From Paraglaciecola sp. MB-3u-78 (GTDB lineage Bacteria > Pseudomonadota > Gammaproteobacteria > Enterobacterales > Alteromonadaceae): a stretch of DNA of 64,000 nucleotides. Position 1 is the stretch's first letter. Every line of letters starts with the position of its first letter. Below the pieces are notes generated by a model. It was not told the DNA's origin, made no database searches, and was given only the letters and a program-made list of their open reading frames with translations. The stretch lies in NCBI RefSeq assembly GCF_002835935.1, contig NZ_PJCF01000011.1, positions 1-64,000 of the forward strand. Reading direction: 5' to 3'. Positions 57,207-64,000 of the stretch are shown one piece after another. A program made the translations under genes and the position numbers.

Positions 57207-58238
57207 ATGAAATATATCGCGATCAGTATTTTCTTTTTGTTGATAACAATAAGCACAACAGTGGTGGCTAAGCAGGTATCTGCAGTGCCGATTAAAATTC
57301 TATTTGGCTCATGTTTACACCAAGATAAGCCGCAACCTATCTGGGCAGCGATGAACCAAGAGCAAGGTGATTTGTTTGTCTTGCTTGGTGATAATGTTTA
57401 CGGCGATACCGAAGATATGGCTCAGTTGAAAGCCAAATACGCTAAGCAATGGTCAAACTCGGGTATGCAAACTATGTTGGCGAATACCCCTACTATTGGT
57501 ATATGGGATGACCATGACTTTGGTGAAAACGACGCAGGCGCAGAATACCCGCAGAAAGTGGCCTCTCGGCAGATCATGCTTGATTATTTTAATGTGCCTA
57601 AAGATAGCCCAAGACGCATCAGAGCCGATGGTATTTATACCAGTCATATTTTAAATCAAGGCAATACAAAAGTGCAGATTATTTTGCCTGACTTGCGCTG
57701 GAATCGAAGCCCTCTTGAATCAGTGGGTAGGCTTAAATATATGCTCAGCAAAGCACCTAATGATTTAGGGCCTTATATACCAAGCCAAGATAAATCCACC
57801 ACTATGCTGGGCGAAACCCAATGGCAGTGGTTAGAACAACAATTACAACAACCTGCAGACGTACGTGTTTTAGCGACAAGTATACAATTTTTATCTGAAT
57901 TTACCGGGTGGGAATCATGGGCCAATTTACCCCATGAAAGACAACGATTTTTAGATCTGCTCGATAAATATCAAATAGACAACCTAGTGATCGTGAGCGG
58001 CGATACTCACTGGAGTGAACTCAGTCAAATAACCCGAAACAATGGTCAGTCGTTGTGGGAAATGACTACGTCGGGTCTAACCGAAGAATGGAAAAACGTC
58101 AGCCCCAATCAACATAGGGTAGGGGAGAGTTATGCCAAGGCAAACTATGGTGTGATTGAACTATCCGCTAAACAATTAACCATGAGCGTTAAAGATGTGT
58201 CTGGCAGCACCGTTATGTCACACAAAATTGAACTCTAA
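57207..58238 (+). CDS. PhoD-like metallophosphatase
   Basis: 343 residues, signal peptide 1-21. IKILFGSCLHQDKPQPIWAA, FVLLGDNVYGDTEDM, GIWDDHDFGENDAGAEYPQK and NLVIVSGDTHWSELSQI supply the PhoD-type metal ligands. It is shorter than the 555-residue PhoD at 25561 and lacks its N-terminal beta domain and Tat motif, so it is a Sec-exported relative. It probably works with the preceding phosphatase in the periplasm. Confidence 0.88.
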   Translation: MKYIAISIFFLLITISTTVVAKQVSAVPIKILFGSCLHQDKPQPIWAAMNQEQGDLFVLLGDNVYGDTEDMAQLKAKYAKQWSNSGMQTMLANTPTIGIWDDHDFGENDAGAEYPQKVASRQIMLDYFNVPKDSPRRIRADGIYTSHILNQGNTKVQIILPDLRWNRSPLESVGRLKYMLSKAPNDLGPYIPSQDKSTTMLGETQWQWLEQQLQQPADVRVLATSIQFLSEFTGWESWANLPHERQRFLDLLDKYQIDNLVIVSGDTHWSELSQITRNNGQSLWEMTTSGLTEEWKNVSPNQHRVGESYAKANYGVIELSAKQLTMSVKDVSGSTVMSHKIEL

Positions 58239-58306
58239 AATCTACCTGACAAACCCTTGCACACAAAGGTAGACTTAAAAGTCACTGCCCTTGTTTGGAA
58301 TCGAAT

Positions 58307-58919
58307 ATGAGAACGTTTTGTCTAGGTTTTATCTTAATGTTATTGAATGTCGTCACTGCACAGGCCAAAGAGAACAATGCAGAAATGACTATTGCGGGTT
58401 CACAAGTGCGGCTTTTACAATCTAAAATTGTCAAACAAGAATACCAACTGCTGATTAAAACGCCCGCCGGTTATGGGCAATCAGATAAAACCTATCCCGT
58501 ATATTGGCAGCGAGTATCGTACCAATAACAATAGAGTGTTAATGGGTAGTTCATATGGTGGTTTATTTACCTTGTACGCGCTGTTTAACGAACCTAATTT
58601 GTTTCGTGGTTATATCCCTACATCGTCAGCATCTGCCTGGGATACCAATCATCTTTATTCTTATGCTAAGTCTTTCACCCAGAAGAAACTGACACATCCC
58701 ATCAGGCTGTACTCAGCCATAGGTGAATTCGATGACTTAATGCCTGCCTTTGATGATTTGTCGGCATTTTTTGTAAAGCAGAATTTCAAAGGGTTATCTT
58801 TTAAGTTTGAACGTATAGCAGGCTTAGGGCATGCCAGTTTCGACTCTGCTGTTAGGCCAGAAAAAATGATAATTGAAAAATTTTTTGGTGTTGAGAGCTT
58901 CTCACTAATTGAGAAATAG
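58307..58919 (+). pseudogene. Esterase (PF00756-like alpha/beta hydrolase) with internal deletion
   Basis: ATG 58307 starts a signal peptide (FCLGFILMLLNVVTAQA) and a first beta domain reading to SDKTYPV. Immediately after, in a different frame, the sequence continues YIGSEYRTNNNRVLMGSSYG, carrying the nucleophile Ser in GSSYGG, and ends AGLGHASFDSAVRPEKMI with the catalytic His. Related esterases have about 80-110 residues between these points (including the YVLDG segment), so a deletion at about 58500 removed them and shifted the frame. Last gene of the phosphatase cluster; inactive. Confidence 0.82.
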
Positions 58920-58953
58920 CAGGGTGAACGTGACTAGTCTTTAAAATAGACAA

Positions 58954-58991
58954 AAGCCCAGTGTTTTAGAGAAGCTAAATTATCTGGGCTT
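58954..58991. terminator. Possible bidirectional terminator
   Basis: AAGCCCAG (58954-58961) pairs with CTGGGCTT (58984-58991), with a further TTTAG/CTAAA pairing inside the loop. Lies between convergent genes. Confidence 0.5.
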
Positions 58992-59122
58992 AAAACTACC
59001 TCCCAATAAATGAAAACCTCTGGTGTAATAGATCTAAGCCTGACGGGTAAAAATGTGCCATTTGGAACCAGTCGATGAAACGTTGTTCATAACTCACAAT
59101 TGATACAGTCAGTGCCTATCAG

Positions 59123-61126
59123 TTAACACCTTCCTTGGCACTTAGATGATTTCTTAGGTTTGCTCAGTGCTTCTTTCAGCGGCTCTAGGTGTGATTCATA
59201 ATTGCGCCATTGTTCAAGACCACTTTGATAAATGGGTTGGCGAACTTGCTCAGAGCTTGGAGTTCGAACCGCGCGTTTGTTGCTGTGAAAATCAAGACAA
59301 GCTTGCTCAAAAGGAAGGCAGCAATAGTCCAAAATGCGCCGAACCTGAGTCTCCAGATCTGCCACCACATCCTCGTACTGTACCCTCAAAATCTTACCGG
59401 GCAATGCTTTGTCCCAATGATCCATAATCTCAACATAACTGCGATAATAGTGTCCAATATCAGCAAGATCATAAGAAAACTGCTGGCCCTCGCCGAATAG
59501 CTGTTTAAAACCACTAAAACAACAGGACATAGGATCCCGTCTCGCATCAATGATTTTGGCGTTAGGCAGAATCAAATGGATAAGGGCAATATGTCGGAAA
59601 TTGTTCGGCATCTTGTCGATAAAAAACATGGCTCCCTGGCGGTGATGTTGGGTTTCTTCAACATAAAGCTCGCCCATTTTAGTCAGGTCATCAGTCGATA
59701 TCTTATTTAGGATGCCAGGGTAACGAGGGGTATCCTGCACCACTTTCCGTCCATTCAAGTGGTGCGCTAGACCAATGATATTGGCCAATTCCATGGTCCC
59801 GTCGACCTGTGAGTGTGAAGAGAGAATTTGTTCTAAAAGTGTTGAGCCCGCTCTCGGTAGCCCTACAATAAATATGGGGTCTTGGGCAGGACAACCTGCC
59901 TTTTCATTACGTTTGAAAAACGCCGCATCAAAGTTGTTTTTCTGGATATTAAACGACATATCCAGAGGTTTACTATCATACCGGTCCTGCTCGTTTTTTA
60001 ACGTGTTGCCACTATGGTAAAAAGAGAATGCTTCGTCAAAAAGTTCGCTGTCTTCTAGGTCTTTACCGAGGGCAAAGCAAAAGTGAATTTTATCGTTTAT
60101 CGCTGTTGTAGAACTTGCTTCTTGATCGCGCATTTGCTGACGTTCTGCGGATGAAAATCGATAAGTTTTGAGATTTGCCAGACTCCAGAACGCATCTCCA
60201 AAATCGGGTTTGATTTGATAACTCTTACGATACGCTTGAATAGCGTCATCAACACGGCCCATTGTTTTTAACGCATGGCCGAGTGTCAGATGGATTGAAT
60301 AATTGTCTGGATTGTTAAGCAGAACACTCTCAAAGGTCTTGATAGCCGCTGCGAAATCCCCTGTAGCTTGTTGGGCATTGCCAAGGCCAATTTTTAAATT
60401 TGAATTGTTGGGCTCAGAATCTAGCAGGATTTTTGCTTGCGTCAGCGCCTTGTTATATTTTTGCCGCTTATGTAAAACATGCACATAATCCAGACGGGCC
60501 CTTTTATAGTTGGGTTCAAATTCAAGGCAGCTAGCTAATAAAAATTCAGCGTCGTCAAGAATTTGAAACTTGTTACCTAACTCAGCCAGCAAACGCATAG
60601 CTTCTGGGTGATGGGGATTATCTTTGAGAAAGTGACGACAAAGCCGTTCTGCACGGTGCAATTGTTTTTGATATATGAGGCTCGAAACCGAGACCAACGC
60701 CGGGGGCAAACTAGAGAGCCAATCAACATGCTTCTTAGCTTCCTGACGGTTCGAATAGTCAGGTTCATCAGCCAACACACGCCAACTTCCAAATAATGCC
60801 GGGTTCAAGGCGACGGCTTTTTCAAATGCCGTTATGGCTTTGGAGGTTTCTCCTAACGCTTTGTGTATAAAACCTTGCTCTTGATGAGCCCTGCCGTGAT
60901 CGGGTACTTTTACCAAGACTTGGTTAAGATTATCCATGGCTTGGGTATGTTTTTGCTGTTTACGCTGGCAGACCGCAAGACAATAGATACCTTCAATATG
61001 CCCTGGATTTTGGGTAAGCATATTTTCAAGATTTTCAGATGCTTGGCTTAAGTGGCCTTTATTAATCAATAATTGACACTGTTTAATAACGTGTTCAGGT
61101 TGGGTGTTTTTTACTTGATCTGGCAA
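59123..61126 (-). CDS. TPR-repeat sulfotransferase
   Basis: 667 residues from TTG 61124-61126; the frame is open to an ATG at 61222, but that stretch is the terminator of the upstream gene, so the later start is preferred. Residues about 10-340 are tetratricopeptide repeats (for example GEVE-free units such as HAQQ-like helices; clear ones are VALNPALFGSWRVLADEP and SYQIKPDFGDAFWSLANL). The C-terminal sulfotransferase domain has the PAPS loop PIFIVGLPRAGSTLLEQILS and the 3'-phosphate motif IIDARRDPMSCCFSGFKQLF. It transfers sulfate to an unknown acceptor. Such genes often neighbour TonB receptors, as here. Confidence 0.87.
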   Translation of the reverse strand: MPDQVKNTQPEHVIKQCQLLINKGHLSQASENLENMLTQNPGHIEGIYCLAVCQRKQQKHTQAMDNLNQVLVKVPDHGRAHQEQGFIHKALGETSKAITAFEKAVALNPALFGSWRVLADEPDYSNRQEAKKHVDWLSSLPPALVSVSSLIYQKQLHRAERLCRHFLKDNPHHPEAMRLLAELGNKFQILDDAEFLLASCLEFEPNYKRARLDYVHVLHKRQKYNKALTQAKILLDSEPNNSNLKIGLGNAQQATGDFAAAIKTFESVLLNNPDNYSIHLTLGHALKTMGRVDDAIQAYRKSYQIKPDFGDAFWSLANLKTYRFSSAERQQMRDQEASSTTAINDKIHFCFALGKDLEDSELFDEAFSFYHSGNTLKNEQDRYDSKPLDMSFNIQKNNFDAAFFKRNEKAGCPAQDPIFIVGLPRAGSTLLEQILSSHSQVDGTMELANIIGLAHHLNGRKVVQDTPRYPGILNKISTDDLTKMGELYVEETQHHRQGAMFFIDKMPNNFRHIALIHLILPNAKIIDARRDPMSCCFSGFKQLFGEGQQFSYDLADIGHYYRSYVEIMDHWDKALPGKILRVQYEDVVADLETQVRRILDYCCLPFEQACLDFHSNKRAVRTPSSEQVRQPIYQSGLEQWRNYESHLEPLKEALSKPKKSSKCQGRC

Positions 61127-61187
61127 AATAATATCTCGGTAAATATCAGGATACAGTTGATATTGTATATAGAGCACCAAAAATAAA

Positions 61188-61219
61188 AAAGGGTCGACGT
61201 TATTAAACGCCGACCCTTT
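61188..61219 (-). terminator. Terminator of the receptor gene at 61252
   Basis: GGGTCGACG (61191-61199) pairs with CGCCGACCC (61208-61216), extended by AAA/TTT, with T-rich sequence on the minus-strand 3' side. Confidence 0.8.
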
Positions 61220-61251
61220 CATGCTTTAAAATGATTGAATATCACTTAATG

Positions 61252-62811
61252 CTAATAAGCAAAGTTCACTCTAACACCGACAGTGCGAGGTCGTGTTGGA
61301 GAAACTCTGAAAACATTATCGGCGGAACCCGCTGCGACCTGCCCGAGAGAATCGGTAGCATTGTCAATAAACAACGTTGCTCTCCAGTCATCTTTTGAAA
61401 AACTGGCTGACAGGTTGAGCTGATTATAAGACGGCAACTCGACACGACCAGCAGCGGCTAGGCTATTAAACCGTGAATCCACCCACTTGTATACGCCTTG
61501 GTAAACAGCAGAAAAAGTGCCAATCTTTTGGTAGAAACGTGCCCCAATCACTGCTTCGAGCTCTGGTGCGTAGGGAAGACTTGAGCCTACAGGTGCAATA
61601 TTCACAAGTGTCTCTGGAATATCGGTCAATTCTGAGTCGATATAGCTAAATGAGCCGAACAGATCTAAGTTGTCTGCCGCAGTCCAATCAAGTTCAAATT
61701 CAACACCATTGATTTCGGCCGTTCCAACATTGTCAAAAAATGAGGTGTTGGCGATAGAGAAATCTAGGATACCTTGCTGAAGGTCGCTGAAGTCGACATT
61801 ATATATCGCACCGTTAAAGCGCAAAGAATTATCGAGCAACGTTGATTTCCAGCCAAATTCAAGACTGACCACATCATCAGTATCAAAGGTGGCAGGAATG
61901 CCACCAATGCCAGCTGCACGGTTGAATCCGCCGCCTCGGAAACCTTCAGAGTAGGTTCCATAAAACATCACGTCGGCATTCATTTTCCAGCGAATATTTC
62001 CTTTGAAAATAGTGCCTGACAATGTAGCGGGGCTTAAACCCTCAAGTCTTGCATCCACATTTGATCCACCATTAGCTTCAGGGCCGGCGGCCCTTTGTCC
62101 GAATGACGATTGTCCCATCAAGCCTATATCAATCTCGTAGCGACGAGCACCAACGGTGACGGTAACATCGTCAGTCACATCGTAAGCCAATTCGCCAAAT
62201 ATCGATATCTCTTCACGATCGGATTGAAAATCATTGACGAATGTGACGCCAGGTGGGCGAGCACTGCCATCTGTATTAGTAAACGCGCCCGGTATGGGGA
62301 AGTTAGGTGAGAAACCCGCTTCAATAGACCCCGCATAGGTGAAGTCAGTTAAAAAGTTGAGTTGTTGATCATCATAGAACACACCACCAATTGCCCGAAA
62401 ACGATCATCTGCATTAGTTGCGAAACGAATTTCGTGAACACTACGTTCCGTTGAAAATTGTTCTGATGTGGTCATCACAGGACTAAAACATTCATCATAA
62501 GCTGGATAGGTACAAATGTAGTAAGGAACGAAGGGGCCGACATTAACATAACCGGTATAGTCGCTCTGACCTTGAAACGTTCGGTCTGTGAACGATCCGT
62601 TGTAGATCACTTCAAGCCCGTTAAGCATCCCATTGACAGTCCATTGCGTGAGGTTCACGTTATCATCACCGTTAGTGGGTGAAAAGGTCGCAACATTCAA
62701 GTCATCGTCGTCACTGATAGTCGGGTCATATTCAAAAGCACCTTCAGTATCAAGCTGTTGGCTTGTATGCTGTAGTAACACATCCCAGTCGTCATTGATT
62801 TGCCATAATGC
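61252..62811 (-). pseudogene. TonB-dependent receptor lacking signal peptide and plug
   Basis: 519 residues are left, open from GCA at 62809-62811 (ALWQINDDWDVLLQHTSQQL) to the final strand TVGVRVNFAY. They are barrel strands typical of large TonB receptors (DVTDDVTVTVGARRYEIDIG, MFYGTYSEGFRGGGFNRAAG). The TonB box, plug domain and about 200-250 residues are gone; directly beyond lies an ABC ATPase remnant on the other strand, so a deletion ended here. It lies behind no promoter and cannot form a receptor. Confidence 0.85.
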
Positions 62812-62817
62812 CTAAAT

Positions 62818-63216
62818 CGTGGCGAAGTGGTGGCACTTCTTGGTGCCAATGGTTCTGGTAAAACTACTACGGTGCAACCGATTTGTGGATTGATTGAATG
62901 GGATCAAGGCGAGATTTCCATCGATAACGTCGATACCCGAACTTCGTCATCTTTCCAAAACAGATCGGGGCAGTATTAGGTGGCTGTAGAAATACTAACT
63001 GGTGTTTAACAGCCATACAACACTTCTCTTGGCTTAGATTTTAATACGGTTAACGATCTGCAGCTCATCATCAAAGATAGAGTTCAGATGGCAGAGCAGG
63101 GGTTTTTAGTGACCAGTCATGACTTGGGCTTTGTCGATAAAATTTATGACCGAGTGGTAGTACGCAGAGAAAAGGACAAGAATGAGCACGTTGCAGATGT
63201 GGGCGAATTTGATTGA
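62818..63216 (+). pseudogene. ABC transporter ATP-binding protein remnant
   Basis: From 62818 the frame reads RGEVVALLGANGSGKTTTV, a full Walker A, and LIEWDQGEISIDNVDTRTSS; a one-base shift then continues PKQIGAVLGGCRNTNW, and after a deletion that removed the signature and Walker B, about 63088-63216 reads MAEQGFLVTSHDLGFVDKIY, the switch-His region, to the stop at 63214-63216. N-terminus, signature motif and Walker B are missing. The C-terminal order resembles ABC-2 type export ATPases. Confidence 0.8.
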
Positions 63217-63836
63217 TTCGTCCCCTTTGAGCGCAGGCTGTGTGAAATCTATTAGAAGTTAGAACTTGATGAAATAATTCTACACAAAGCCTAATATTTT
63301 GAAGTGAAATTTTATCTTAAAAAACCCACATGCACAGCTAAATCGACAATTTAATAAATGTAATTACCCACCGGTCATTAAGAATTCGATTTTTCCATTA
63401 GTCTGAGGGAATTATATACGATGGGAGGGTTAGCTTTTCTAACCGTTTAAATACCAAGTACACGCTGAAAACTGGTATCTAACGGCGAAAATCGAGCACA
63501 GTCTCAGATAAGTCTGTTTGAATAAAAGCAGGTCTGCATCATAAACAAAAGCAATATTTAAACAGGTTGGCATAACAGTGGGAGGCGCTTGTTTTGAATT
63601 CTGAATCATCTGAAAACAGTTTAGTAATAGACGACATTTCGCCTATTTTAACTCCCTCAACGATATAAAAGGGATGTCAATATGGAAAGTATTAGGCATG
63701 ATGTATCTTCATTTTATGAAAAATGACGTTTTATTTTACCCATACTCAAATAAATTTTTGCCGTACACTCGATTAATCTCGAAAGTAATTTGTAGCCTTC
63801 GATAAAATTCCGTCTAATTACACGAGAAAAAAACGA
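63217..63836. other. Intergenic region, nothing recognised
   Basis: About 620 AT-rich bases after the ABC remnant. No gene fragment or strong hairpin recognised; its right end must hold the promoter of the last gene. Confidence 0.4.
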
Positions 63837-64000
63837 TTGAAAAAATACAAATATCTAATCCTAGGAGCAGGTCCTAGTGGTTTGGCTGTCGCTCATCGCT
63901 TACTTCAGTCTGGTCTGTCAACCAGTGACATTCTCGTGATCGAGAAAAACGCAGAGACGGGTGGATTGTGTAAATCTCAAATAGTTGATGGCGCTCCGCT
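63837..64000 (+). CDS. FAD/NAD(P)-binding oxidoreductase, partial
   Basis: The first 54 codons, from TTG 63837. KKYKYLILGAGPSGLAVAHR is the dinucleotide-binding fold, then SDILVIEKNAETGGLCKSQI, typical for amine-oxidase/protoporphyrinogen-oxidase/UDP-galactopyranose-mutase-like flavoproteins. The gene runs off the right edge, so the substrate class cannot be determined. Confidence 0.82.
   Translation, partial: MKKYKYLILGAGPSGLAVAHRLLQSGLSTSDILVIEKNAETGGLCKSQIVDGAP

Noticed and set aside
58473-58919. Independent short hydrolase gene
   Set aside because: It starts within the preceding esterase frame without ribosome site and carries only the second half of the fold; better read as one deleted, frameshifted gene.
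61127-61222. N-terminal extension of the sulfotransferase to ATG 61222
   Set aside because: These bases form the terminator hairpin of the upstream receptor gene and have no ribosome site.

Overview
The window looks like chromosomal DNA of a marine, AT-leaning gammaproteobacterium of the Alteromonadales (Glaciecola/Paraglaciecola/Alteromonas type). The reasons are the order typA - glnA - DUF4124 gene - ntrB - ntrC, several large TonB-dependent receptors, PhoD-type phosphatases, and a sensory 7TMR-DISM/GGDEF protein. This placement is inference from gene content, not a database match.

Layout. 1-6.6 kb is a nest of mobile DNA: an IS66 element inserted in an IS110 element, which sits in a REP-type transposase remnant; then a truncated DUF4143 gene, a second complete three-gene IS66 element, and a decapitated VOC gene. 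7-12.7 kb carries a BASS-family transporter and a lipid-type operon on the minus strand (acyl-CoA dehydrogenase, two SDRs, a histidine phosphatase) with a divergent LysR regulator. 12.8-16.2 kb is a diguanylate cyclase gene split by a single-gene IS66-type element with an exact 8-bp target duplication. 16.3-21.1 kb holds a glycosyltransferase, a small three-gene operon, glnK with a broken amtB, and lspA. 21.5-29 kb is a TonB receptor, two FAD amino-acid/amine oxidoreductases and a Tat-exported PhoD phosphatase, ending in a deletion scar that joins an N-acyl-D-amino-acid deacylase fragment to a frameshifted HopJ-family gene. 30.4-36.9 kb encodes an unrecognised 1458-residue membrane protein and an Aer-like chemoreceptor. 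37.3-46.8 kb is the nitrogen block: two tandem typA genes, then glnA (sigma-54 promoter and NtrC-like sites), ntrB and ntrC. 47.3-51.9 kb has an accessory unknown gene, a hairpin-rich non-coding patch, an Hpt-HD-GYP protein, plsC and rraB. 52-59 kb is a TonB receptor/phosphatase locus whose receptor is split by another single-gene IS66-type element and whose esterase is decayed. 59-64 kb has a TPR-sulfotransferase, a receptor missing its plug domain, an ABC ATPase remnant and the start of a flavoprotein.

The theme is gene decay. Four different IS66-superfamily elements, IS110 and REP-transposase remnants, and at least three deletion scars have inactivated or truncated about ten genes, while core genes (lspA, glnK, glnA, ntrBC, plsC, rraB) look intact. 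The best candidates for something undescribed are the 1458-residue membrane protein with a degenerate NTPase-like cytoplasmic part, GCTNNNN heptamer arrays placed between stop codons and terminators, three consecutive hairpins at 48991-49049, and the HEPN-like unknown at 47283-48632.
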